From positions 1,804,993-1,868,992 of the forward strand of contig NC_011669.1 of the NCBI RefSeq assembly GCF_000150955.2: 64,000 nucleotides of DNA. Direction: 5' to 3'. This document shows positions 43,998 through 53,812 of this stretch, piece after piece. The DNA comes from Phaeodactylum tricornutum CCAP 1055/1. Taxonomy: Eukaryota > Bacillariophyta > Bacillariophyceae > Surirellales > Neidiaceae. Position numbers and translations under genes: made by a program. Within the stretch, counting starts at the first letter, position 1. Every line of letters starts with the position of its first letter. The notes below the pieces were generated by a model. It was not told the origin of the DNA. It saw only the letters and a list, made by a program, of their open reading frames with translations, and did no database searches.

Positions 43998-44824
43998 TTA
44001 GACGTAGGGGAAAGGACCCTGGGTCAACACCGCCTGTGTGACCATACCACTAAAGGCCAACATAGCAAGACGTCCGTTGGTGAGTTCCTTCAGCATCATA
44101 TCCTCTTCCTTCTTGGCATCGGCATTCTTGAGGAACCCGGCGGGGTCAAATCCAAAATCGCCAGGTCGGCGGCCGGATCCGTTGAGCATCTGAATGACGG
44201 CCACTGTGTCAAAGATCTCAAGGAAGGAAAACCAGAGAAGCATCTGACCCATACCACCCTGCTTGACGAGCGCATCGTGAGCAGTGACCGATGTGAGGCC
44301 TTCGTATCCTTCCGGGAGCGGGTAAACCCGAAGACCTAGATCGACTGCCGCGAACCCAGCGGTGGCCATCATACAGATACGTCCGTGCTTGAGCTCGGCC
44401 TCACGGAGGAAATCCATAGGGAGAAAATCAGAGAAACGGAAGGGATCGAATCCGGCGTCACCGACGTATCCTTTGAGGTTGGGAGGGTATTCCATGAACG
44501 GAAGAGACTCACTGGCGACATACTTGGCTTCCGGTTCGGCGGCAGCAGCATCTTCGAAAAGCATGGTAGCCGAACGACCTGCATATTTTACAAAAACGAA
44601 TCACTGACTGTGAGACGAGCCTTTTTTGGGGGACAATCCCCGGGCAGCACGAAAAAGTGTCCGGACACGAACTCCATTGGAACATTACACTGCGCGAATT
44701 CGAATCTATTCCCTAACAATACATAATCTACAGTTGCGGGATCTACACTCCACATACCATTGTTGGAGGCCGGAGCAAAGGCAGCAGCCGAAGCGAGGAA
44801 AGAAGCGAGGACAGCGGTCTTCAT
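43998..44824 (-). CDS. Fucoxanthin-chlorophyll a/c-binding antenna protein (paralogue)
   Basis: Exon 1 (44824-44758, 67 nt) encodes MKTAVLASFLASAAAFAPAS. Intron 44757-44579 (179 nt, gtatgt / atgcag) is phase 1 at the same codon as in the convergent FCP gene. Exon 2 (44578-43998) gives 215 residues in total. Helix 1 reads FLREAELKHGRICMMATAGF, helix 3 reads LKELTNGRLAMLAFSGMV. The two proteins share the FDP-[LF]-x-FSD-[YF]-x-PMD-[YF]-LRE block and a Thr/Ala-x-x-AHDAL loop, so they are clear paralogues. The first intron contains one copy of the recurring palindrome (44605-44613). The signal peptide plus Phe-Ala-Pro predicts import through the four plastid membranes. The subfamily was not settled. 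Confidence 0.93.
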
Positions 44825-46431
44825 GGTGATTTTTGTTTGCCTAATTGCGTCGCCGGAACTGTACGGAGATTGCGGGATGCCTGGCTGCGTTGCTGCGACA
44901 ACAGGACGATCCATCCATCTTGCGGACTCGTCGCGTTGAGACTTGAAGCTCAAGGATCGCCACATCGTCACGGAGTTGAGTCGGGCCAATTTGCTTTCAC
45001 GAGTAGTTGGTCATATATGTATAACTGTCAGGAAAGTCTGATATGCGTGATTAACAGCTGGTTCCGGTCTAGCAAATTACCGCCACGGTCACAGTGAGTG
45101 CCATCTACCTATGTACGATCGAGACTAACAGTTAATCATCCTGGACTACCAGTAAAGTGACGCAAATGTGTCGCTGTAGAACCTAGAATCGAGCATCGAA
45201 ACATTTTTACGAATGTTTGTCTCACAAACCAACCAACCAACCTTGTTCGTTCACACACCAGTCGAGCAGGACATGGGAGACGCCAAGCCGCACACTAGCT
45301 TTCTTACACATCGTTCGTTACAAGGCATCCCCACCAATCATCCAGACAAAGTGCTCACATTTGACAGAGGTCAACATATTACATGACACCGGACCGGGCT
45401 GGTACTGGAAGCAATACTACCGATTCGTATAGGTGAGTTCTGTTTAGAATCATTGGTCGGTAGTGGACGAAAGCATCGCGGTTCGTCTTTCACACCGAAA
45501 CTCAAAAGAAACGAGGCGCGTCTCTTGGGATGACAAAATATTAGCTCTATCGGCACCAAGTTTTAGTGAGCTTGTATTAATGACGAATTAGCATGTATTA
45601 GCTGAAGAGATGAATCGTTGCGTTGCTGTTACGTGGCATGACCGAACCTAATGACGACACACATGCTGCGTTCTTTCGGATAGCTGAAAGTATGACGATG
45701 TTTGCATTTGGTTTGTATTCTCCGAAGGAAGGTCAGGCCTGATAAAGCACATTTGTACAGTTTACGCTAGACCTTATTGTGAATGCTTTCTCACATCCTA
45801 TTGTTTTCTTTTAGATGGTAGGCGGATCCTGCGATCCTGTGGGTGGCCGAAGATGTGAATGACTTGAGGGGAAGGCGTGGGCAGTCCGACTCGAGGTATG
45901 TTATTTTGCGTGTACCGGAATAAAAAAAACGTCTAATGGTTACGCGAATGAGGAAATCAAAGGTTATGACTGGCGTTCGGTATAAAGCTGACGACGCCCC
46001 GTGAACATTCATTTTACCAATGGATCCTGCCGACGCATCATCTTGTACGGAATGTACAAAGCCAATATGGATTATACCGTTTACTATCAAGGCTGCTAAT
46101 TCTGCCATGGAGGATTGACCTGATTTCGTGGACAATGCACTCCGCCAATAGCAGCCGAAACAAACTTAGCCGAGCTATTAGGAATCATCCCAACCGAACA
46201 TACCTACTATTGGGAAGTGTCGAATGCTCGTGACATTTTGACAAAGAAGACTTGCTTCACGCGTTATTGATTCTCACGTAGATGCTTGCGTTCTTTTGTG
46301 ATTTGATGAAACAGGATCTATTCAGGTTTATTGTTCAGTACTCTAAGGCGATTGTATGAAAGGTGAAACAGGAAAGTTGGTGGTACTTCAACGAAACAAA
46401 AGTCGAATGTCCCTTTCTTTTGCATTGACTA
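44825..46431. other. Gene-free stretch upstream of the second FCP gene (1.6 kb)
   Basis: Contains the 5' region of the - strand FCP gene and the 3' flank of BCKDHA. Palindromes TCACAGTGA and TAACAGTTA lie at 45089 and 45126, 265-300 bp upstream of the FCP ATG. A CAAC/CCAA tandem repeat lies near 45,225-45,243. Short ORFs show nothing recognisable. Confidence 0.5.
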
Positions 46432-48232
46432 TCAATATTCGTTTGGATATTTGGAGAGATGATCGTGAAGCTGCGTCTGTTGCTCCACAAGATGTGGCGG
46501 CATGTCGTGGTACACGTCGGTGAACATGTAGTCCAACTTTGGTCTTGGCTTTCTTTCGGCTTGATTCATGGCTTTAATGACGGCTTGCTTTTCTTCGTCT
46601 CGAATTTCCTTGGCCTTTTCTTCATTCAGCCACTCATGTTGGGTCAAAAAGTTCTCTAATCGTGTCAACGGATCACAGATTTCGGCAAATGCTTCAACTT
46701 CTTCTGAGCTGCGATATCGCGATGAGTCGTCGGACGTACTATGGTGTCCCTGCCGGTAGGTCATACACTCGATTAAAACGGGTGCGTGGCGTTCCAACGC
46801 ATATTGCTTGGCTTCTCGGACCGCTGCGTGTACGGCGAAAATATCGTTCCCGTCGACACGAATGCCTGCCATGCCGTAACCTGGAGCTCGGCAAATTATG
46901 CCGTCACCTGCGTACTGGTCCTCGACCGATGTTGAAATGGCGTAGCCGTTGTTGCGGCAAATAAATAAAGTCGGTGACTTGAGGACAGCTGCGAAATTTA
47001 AGGCAGAGTGAAAATCCGGGGTCGATGCACAACCGTCGCCAAACAAAGCAACCGAAACATTTCGATTGCCATTAAGTTTGAGACGATAGGCCACTCCGAC
47101 TGCCTGAGGAAGTTGTGTCCCCAAAGGACTCGAAATTGTATGATAATTTAAAGCTCTTGAGCCATAGTGAATTGGCATTTGGCGCCCTTTGCCCATATCG
47201 GCTTCGTTAGAAAAGCACTGATCTGTAAACTGGTCAAGGGTAAAACCACGCCACATGATTAGACCTTGTTCGCGGTACTGAGCTAGAATAGGATCTCCTA
47301 TGTTCAAAGCCGACGCTGCGCCTATATGAATGGCTTCTTCCCCTGTACATGTCATATAAAAGGAAATACGACCTTGACGTTGTGCATTCATGAGGATAGT
47401 GTCCATCGTGCGTAGACGAATAATCTGACGGTGTGCTCGCAACAGCGTATTTCTGGAGTTCTCGAGGTCAGGGTACACGTGCTTAGCACTTTGCAGCAAT
47501 CCACTGTGTTCAAACTCCCTGCGATGAAATGGATATATTTTGGACAAGTGTGCTCTCAAGTCGTCCAAGTCAGGGGTATGCGATGACGCCATTTGAGGAA
47601 TTGTTCGCTTCTGATCAGTACCGTCCATCGATGGATCCCGGAAGTAACCTGTCTCATCCTGTCAGTCCCCACCACAAGACCCAAGTTTGATTGATAAAGG
47701 AGCAGAAAATTTGATGAGTGCATGAAACCAAATTAATCTGTCAGACAGTTGACATCACTCGTGAATCATCCAAGACATTTTCAACGGGTTCCTCGAAACG
47801 TACCATGAGACGAAAGACGGGCCAGATTCCACGAGGAACATCTTCTTCCGGGGTAACTATGTGCAATTTGGTTGTGACGGGTATTTTATGCCCTCCCGTA
47901 TACATCAAATCAGCTGGTGAGGCCGGAACGGCTAGATTTGTTGAAACAATATTCTTGTCCCGGGACGCCACGGGAGAATGGAGTTGAGGCAGCGATTTCT
48001 TTGCAGAAATACAGCTGCCACTCGGTCCAGGACGATGGCGCCGATGCTGGGGCTGCGCCTTGGACCAGTCAAACCGGGATATCTCGTGATCCACAGGCAC
48101 TGGCCTGGCGGACGAAAGACATCTACTTGTCGCCGTGCAGTTGAAAATTCGACCAGGACAAACATTCGATCTCATGAACCCCGCGAGAAATATTCGGGAG
48201 CGACGGGAATGAACAACCTTGGAGGACATCAT
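46432..48232 (-). CDS. BCKDHA: Branched-chain 2-oxoacid dehydrogenase E1 alpha subunit
   Basis: Mitochondrial thiamine-diphosphate enzyme that decarboxylates the 2-oxo acids of Leu, Ile and Val. Exon 1 (48232-47804) encodes a basic presequence (MMSSKVVHSRRSRIFLAGFM) and ends GIWPVFRLM. The intron (gtacgt / tgacag, phase 0) joins to DETGYFRDPSMDGTDQ in exon 2 (47658-46432), giving 551 residues. Family landmarks: QGRISFYMTCTGEEA, LAQYREQGLIMWRGFTLDQF, HTISSPLGTQLPQAVG, the ThDP motif from GDG (350-352) to NN (379-380), and the phosphorylation-loop region YRQGHHSTSDDSSRYRSSEE. The last contains the Ser sites that BCKD kinase targets in animals. The E1 beta, E2 and E3 partners are not in this window. 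Two ATGs stand in tandem at the start; 48232 was chosen. Confidence 0.95.
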
Positions 48233-48952
48233 GGAGAGGATCAGCGCCGTTCGCAGTCAATAGAGACTTTTATTCAGCACTTGAGAACAAGCTCAATCAC
48301 TTGGCAACGAATCGAGTTGTCTATCTATCAGTAAATGTTCTCAGCGATTTGAAAAGAAAAAGAAGACTTTGGTCCAGTTGTCATCACGCCATCAATGCGA
48401 GAAGTTAAGAATGTGATGTCTCTCACGAAAGAATTTTTTGCGAACTGGGGCAGTCATGAACACAGACACTATAAGGCGGGACTGCCGGGAAGTTCTGCTG
48501 ACGTGTCAAAAATGAGAATACGTCGAACATTGATGGAAGAGTACAGTCGACAACCTCTGTACACATCCGTCAAACCTTGATACGGCATTCTGGGACACAG
48601 TTTGGCCAGCATGCGAGGGCAGCAAACGCGATACAGCTTCGAAAGCATCCATCGTTGTCGAAAACAAACTCACTGTCAGTCTAGAGCAACGAAGTTCAGT
48701 GTCGGTGGTCTGTTCCGTGTTGATTAGCAGGTACGAACTGAAGTGTGGCTTAGAGTCGGGATGCAGAATAGAAATGACAAGGAAAGTGTAGCCTCGACTA
48801 TTCGCGCTTTTAAACACAAAGCAAATTCTGAGAAAGCATCGCGTGGGTTTCATGCGGTCACGGATTTGTTCGGCCCATTCTTGAACGACAAAACTGACAA
48901 TTTTCTCGCTCTTACTTAAGTTCACCCATATTTGCTTTAGTAGATTCATATC
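48233..48952. other. Divergent intergenic region, BCKDHA and complex I B12-like gene (720 bp)
   Basis: Two mitochondrial-protein genes diverge from here. Palindrome TCACTGTCA lies at 48670-48678. A 154-codon ORF on the - strand (48506-48970) overlaps the start of the B12-like gene and has no recognisable similarity; it was rejected. Confidence 0.5.
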
Positions 48953-49120
48953 ATGGTGTTCCAAGGTCAAGACGCGTGGAGGAATCTCCCCATCTTTAAA
49001 GATTTGTGGAAAAGTCCCTTTCCAGGCTTCAAGCAGGCTGTCATCATTTATGGTGTCTATCTAGGAGTGGAGTATGCTTACAAGACAGCGACGGCACCAC
49101 AGATCAAAAGCTCTCATTAG
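48953..49120 (+). CDS. NDUFB3: Small complex I subunit, NDUFB3/B12-like (55 aa)
   Basis: A very short frame with the first ATG at 48953, preceded by in-frame TAG TAG, encoding 55 residues. The sequence QDAWRNLPIFKDLWKSPFPG then FKQAVIIYGVYLGVEYAY and a hydrophilic TAPQIKSSH tail follows the B12 pattern. That pattern is a D-x-W-R block, a P-G-[FL]-G/K turn, then one TM helix ending [GV]-E. Plant and green-algal B12 proteins, as I recall them, have the same order and length (about 60-75 residues). It would be an accessory membrane-arm subunit of NADH:ubiquinone oxidoreductase in the mitochondrial inner membrane. No cleavable presequence is present, as is usual for this subunit. The small size leaves some doubt. 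Confidence 0.75.
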   Translation: MVFQGQDAWRNLPIFKDLWKSPFPGFKQAVIIYGVYLGVEYAYKTATAPQIKSSH

Positions 49121-49390
49121 AGTTTACCCAAGATTGATGATGCTATAACATGGACTCAAAAGAAATCCTTTTTCTTTTCTTCCTTGGCTCCGGCTCTGAA
49201 ACTAGTCCACCGTAATCCTTCATGTAAAAAAATTTGGAAAGAAGGCGGATGCGCCATGCCTTTTAGAAACTGTGCAAAGAGTCTATATTAGTGTGGTTCA
49301 ATACGCTTCTCCACTCCATCCACCCCTGTTGAGCTTGGCACAATACCATTTCTCTCCGCTCCAACTTCCGCCCTGGACATAATCAATACG

Positions 49391-50962
49391 TCACTCCTTC
49401 CAACGAACAGCAACAGCTTGCCCAGCAAGCTTACACTCATCGATCGTCTTTTCGCATTCATCTATCAAATCACTGGGTGGAAAACCGGCCATAAGGACAA
49501 ATTCTCGACCACCGCGCGCCTCCTCATTTGATTGCTGTGTACGTAAAGTTGGAGAAGAGTTAGAAACCGACGACCGTTACAGGGCGCGTCATATGTGCAA
49601 AAAATGCTGCACGTACCGCAACGAACGCATAAACAATTTTCACAAGACTGTCGCCTGGAAACTTCCGAACTACACGTTTTCCGTCGGGCATACGAAGTTG
49701 AATCCTTGCTCCGGAAGGTGGCTCTTGTCCAACGTCCATGCCGATGAGATCGGTACTCATCGAAGGAGGTGACTTAATAGCCGCAGGTTTGGACTCCTCC
49801 GTATCGGGAGCAATATACTCAATCTCTTCATCGCTGTCTCCATCTTCCTCTTTTTTGTCCTCGTCCGCTACAACATCACCCATACTAGCACGCATGGCGG
49901 CTTGCAATTGCTCGTCTTCAGACATTTGTTGCATTGGACGTTTGGGTACTCGGGCTCCCGATGGGCGCGGGGCTTGCGGTGCTCGATCGAATGAATTTCG
50001 GGAGCAGAAATCCATAGCCATTTCCGCAAACAGTTCAGCCGTCATGGGATTTGCCTGTGTCCAACCCTCCTTGCGCCACAGCAAACGTCCAGTTCTTGGA
50101 TCTACGATACCAATGTGTGGGAAATCGTGTACCTGGTAGCGTTCTGTGTAAGTGCGACCTTCCGCCGTTTGATCCATCTATCGTAGGGAAACATACGCGT
50201 GAGATTAGTCTCTAACAAAGCCGATACACAAGAATTGATGAAACGTACAGTTTGCCAAAAGATGAAACCTTCTCGAACGAGGTTTTCTACAAGTTCATCC
50301 CGCCAAACGTCGCGATTAAGGGCGTGACTTGCAAACTCAGCATCTCGCTGAATATTTACTAATAGCCAGCGGCGCGAGTCCTTGGCTGTAGTCCGTGCAT
50401 TTTGAAAACCTCCGTTCTTGAAAAGAATTTCCGTGGGCGCCGCAAACAAGTCAGACAATCGTGCCGGTATCTGCGGCCCAGAGAGCACCTGCACATCGTC
50501 GTCGTCATCATCTTCCATGACGTATTCTCCGTCGTCGTCCAGGGTTTCTGCAGCAGCAGCGTTGACAGCGGCTCTCGCATCAATTGCCCTCGGAGCAGCG
50601 GAGAATGCCGTTTGCGCGAGCTGTTCTTCCATCATATCATTCATAAGTCTAATCGCCGGATCGATTCCACCCATCATCCCCATCATGGTATGTCCTCCCA
50701 ACATAGGGTTTGAAGGTCCATCATCCATGAGTCTCATTGTACGTGTCGCATCGGGAGCACGGATCTGGTCCTGCAGCGCCAGGCCGCTGGCTGCTGTACC
50801 GCTCGCGGCGCCAGCTGTTTGCTCATGCTCCATGTAGAGACCAACAGCTGTCTCCAAGTCACCTCCACTCATTTCTAGATAGCTGGTAGCCTTATCCGCA
50901 TCCGCGATTCCCGTAACGGCCATGAAGTGCGAAACGAGCTCATCGTTGTTGGCGTCCCCCAT
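49391..50962 (-). CDS. UBA-UAS-UBX protein (UBXD7/Ubx5-like p97 cofactor)
   Basis: Adaptor linking ubiquitylated substrates to the Cdc48/p97 ATPase. Exons: 50962-50249, 50177-49617 and 49534-49391, in phase 0, giving 472 residues. Introns are gtacgt / gatag (71 nt) and gtacgt / cacag (82 nt). The last exon restores FVAQSNEEARGGREFVLM...AGFPPSDL, the end of the UBX beta-grasp including its Phe-Pro-x turn. The N-terminal UBA-like domain (residues 5-45) reads DELVSHFMAVTGIADADKAT. The UAS thioredoxin-like domain starts near LSDLFAAPTEILFKNGGFQN and includes YQVHDFPHIGIVDPRTGRLLW. Residues about 330-390 are acidic and may hold a ubiquitin-interacting motif (EDEQLQAAMRASMGD). The UBX domain occupies about 395-472. 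The ATG at 50962 is the start; the upstream TTG is not used. Confidence 0.92.
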
Positions 50963-51746
50963 GCCCAACAGTCAGTTCGAAACGATTGCGTTGCGGGACA
51001 GCCTTTTGCGGATGCGATAACGAAACAGCAAGAGGCTTCTGTAACAGCACAGCACAGGTATCGGACTATCTCGCTAGACAATATGTGAATCTGTCGAGGA
51101 CTGTAGCTTTTTAGCCAAAGGAATGGGACGGACGCTTCACGGCAGCTCAGACTTTTTATTGTCAATGGAATGCGCCCGACGACTTTGGAATGGAGATGAG
51201 TCTGACAAAGACGACCAATTTCTCCACGAAAATGCCACTAGGGTAGGGTCAAACAATTTTTGTCTCCGTACACAAGACAGACTATATTGGATCGGAAACT
51301 CTAGTGTACGGCGGCCTCGGTACACGACACACATGCAATATAGATACATAAGGACCACGCATCTACCAAAAAGAATTCTGCGGCCGACCACTCCGGCCAG
51401 TGCCGAGGATAGGAATCTTTCACATAAGCATGTTTTGGGAATGATTTTCGGCCGCAAGACTAATCACCGCACTCCCACCATCCATGACAGCGTTGCCAAA
51501 CTAGGCCGACGAAAATCGTTGAGCTAACAAAGATGGTGTCCGACGAAATTGACTACACTCGTGCACGCGGTACAAGCTAGTTGCTCAAGTAAATTTATTA
51601 AGAGCCTAAACATTCTCCGGAAGAAATAGCATCGAATACATTAGGTTATGCGGACGGAGTTGTCCCCATTCCGGGAAAATATATTCAAGCGGTAGTAGCA
51701 AAGCTCTGGGCTAAGCGTACGTTTTAGACACGCACTGTACGTAGAT
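50963..51746. other. Gap between UBX and cyclin genes (784 bp)
   Basis: Contains an ORF of 134 codons on + (51123-51527) and one of 106 codons on - (51137-51457), which overlap each other. Neither resembles a known protein and neither has supporting splice or targeting signals, so no gene is called. No palindrome copy was seen here. Confidence 0.45.
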
Positions 51747-52856
51747 TCACCAGCTTTCGTTACGTAGGGCCGAGCTATGACTCGTACGTGAAAAGTCGGT
51801 GGACGAATGGCACGGTTTCGAGACTGATACTGGCGACGCCGTTGCCGAGAGCTTCTTGATATATGTACAGCTTCCATGTTGCCGAATATCTTCCTGCGCA
51901 GGCTTGTCGTTGTGCAATGCACATTCTTCGCTACGCTCGTATAGCTCCCATAGACGGTTGCGAGCGGCGGATAAGTCGATAAGGCCGCTGCCGCAAACCT
52001 GCAGCTCGAGAGCTGCTTCCAATATGGCATGAGATAGGCGATTGTCGGGACCGTACATACCTTCCAGGGAGTTCAGAATAGCGGAAAGAGAAATCGCGCT
52101 CGCTCGGGTAGGAACAAAGAAGTAATCACAAATAGCCAACTCACAAAAAAAGGACGATACGTCGTAGATATCGTCAAGATCAGCGTTCGACACATGAACT
52201 GCGCGGGTGGCGAAAAAGTAGTCCAGGAAAAGTGAGGTGAATGCCGCGGATGTAGGCGGATGCAGGTTCCACTCAAGTGCGTGAAGGATATGGCTTTCCA
52301 TTTCGGTCACGTCGTGCATGTCGAACTCGCCTCGGCTGAGATCACTCAAGATACCCAAATCGGCTAGTTTGCATGGATACAAGAGTTTAACAGCCAAGTG
52401 CAATGTTGTTGTTGCCGCCAATTTGAAACTGGTCCGATCGCATCGGCAAGTCGCCAGAAATCGATCCAAAAAGGACATTGAAAGCGCTACCACTTCACGG
52501 TCTATGCGAAAGTAATCAACGACCCGAAATGACCACTCAACAATTTGCTCGCGGCAGTATTCATCGATCATTGTGTTAGCATGGTGGGTTATGGGATCCG
52601 CCTTGGATTTCTTCATCAACTGATACACACTTTGTTGCCAAACAGTTAGACTCAAATAGTCAACGCAGCTGTATTTGGCTGCACCCTCTTGTTTAATTAT
52701 CACACCGATATTTTCTGCCAGCATGTCCTTTTCCCGATCTTCCTCATCATCACCGGTCTCCATTGCTGTGGGGTTGGTGGGCAAACGCAGTCGGTGGGGG
52801 ATCGATCGATGCCTCTTGGATCTTCTACGCGGGTTCATTGTAAGCTTGAGCATCAT
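51747..52856 (-). CDS. Cyclin (diatom-type, single cyclin box evident)
   Basis: A 369-residue frame. The ATG pair at 52856/52853 (MMLKL) is the first in the frame, since upstream codons lack ATG. The N-terminus is basic (NPRRRSKRHRSIPHRLRL) and could be nuclear-localising. The cyclin box (about 83-215) includes DEYCREQIVEWSFRVVDYFR, VVALSMSFLDRFLATC and AATTTLHLAVKLLYP, then HDVTEMESHILHALEWNL and PTSAAFTSLFLDYFF. The second cyclin fold is weak. This divergent arrangement matches the large diatom-specific cyclin family (dsCYC) thought to couple environmental signals to the cell cycle; the assignment is by memory of its style. No destruction box of R-x-x-L-x-x-x-x-N form was picked out. Confidence 0.85.
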   Translation of the reverse strand: MMLKLTMNPRRRSKRHRSIPHRLRLPTNPTAMETGDDEEDREKDMLAENIGVIIKQEGAAKYSCVDYLSLTVWQQSVYQLMKKSKADPITHHANTMIDEYCREQIVEWSFRVVDYFRIDREVVALSMSFLDRFLATCRCDRTSFKLAATTTLHLAVKLLYPCKLADLGILSDLSRGEFDMHDVTEMESHILHALEWNLHPPTSAAFTSLFLDYFFATRAVHVSNADLDDIYDVSSFFCELAICDYFFVPTRASAISLSAILNSLEGMYGPDNRLSHAILEAALELQVCGSGLIDLSAARNRLWELYERSEECALHNDKPAQEDIRQHGSCTYIKKLSATASPVSVSKPCHSSTDFSRTSHSSALRNESW

Positions 52857-53812
52857 GGTCGACCCTGTTGTCGTATTTCCCCGTATACGGCAAAAGATGG
52901 AGACTTGTATGCCGTACGGAACAATCTGCCATAACTCCCCAGGCGGCCGAGTTGTGAGCGGAATTGGATGCTGGCTGTGTGAGAAGAAAAGTCTCTCTGG
53001 TAGCGGAGAGTTGGTCTGTGACCGTGCTCTCACAAAATTTGATGGTGCGCCTGGCGCAAACTCCACTGCTCTACGCAAAAAACTCACGGCAGAAAAGATA
53101 TGGGAGTTCTTTTGGTGCTGCGATTTATTTGCTGGGGAGACAGGCAGGATTTACCTGGCCTGCAGAAGTAAAAATCTCTATGCTAATATTAAACTACGTT
53201 GTAAATAGGTATAGATGATTGGCGTGTCTCGCGAAAAGACTTCACCAATTCTCAAGACTCACTCACATTTGCCTAACTTGGCGCGTCCAGAAATTTCATC
53301 GACGGAAGCGGCCAAGAACGAACTACACAGAGTGTACACTCCCCATTTACTTATGGTCTTCGCCAAAATTAATCTCCCAGGGCCCAGTCATTGGACCCAA
53401 ACTGTTCTTGTTTTTCGAATTTTATTTCTTACCACGCCTTCTTGTCGACATGTCGAAAGTTCTCTGTTGTGGCAAGTTAACTTCGATGACGAAAGTTTGG
53501 CTTTGTAGATACACATGATTAACGCCTCTCTGTCGAATTCCAATCACAGTAAAGTGAGCTTTTACAGTTAGTATTTCCTTACTACGACGTCCGTGGAATA
53601 GGTAGTGTATTAGCCTCTGATTTACAGTTGGACGTTCGAAACTCTATTCCCTATACGACTTGGGTACGAACATACAAACAACAGCGTTGTTAATCATATG
53701 GGTGATCTCAGTCATGGCTACCTACCTATTAAAATCGGTCTAACTGTAAAGCAACCACACTATTCACGGCGGATTTTTGATGTAAAAGGCGAAATACAGA
53801 AACTCCTTTTAT
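52857..53812. other. Intergenic region upstream of cyclin gene (956 bp)
   Basis: The cyclin frame is open upstream to 53087 but without ATG. The 3' half carries a cluster of the recurring palindrome (see separate entry). No gene was recognised. Confidence 0.5.
53544..53749. repeat. Cluster of palindromic T-N-A-C-W-G-T-N-A words
   Basis: Within about 200 bp, TCACAGTAA at 53544, TTACAGTTA at 53562 and TAACTGTAA at 53741, plus a near match TTACAGTTG at 53622. This is the densest cluster of a word seen about 30 times in the gaps of this window. It lies downstream of the FGAM synthase stop and upstream of the cyclin gene. The function is unknown. Confidence 0.5.

Noticed and set aside
48506-48970. 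154-codon ORF on the - strand
   Set aside because: It overlaps the better-supported B12-like gene start, has no recognisable domain and lies in a divergent promoter region.
51123-51527. 134-codon ORF on + and overlapping 106-codon ORF on -
   Set aside because: They are mutually exclusive, low in recognisable similarity and without splice or targeting signals; chance ORFs in a GC-balanced gap are likely.
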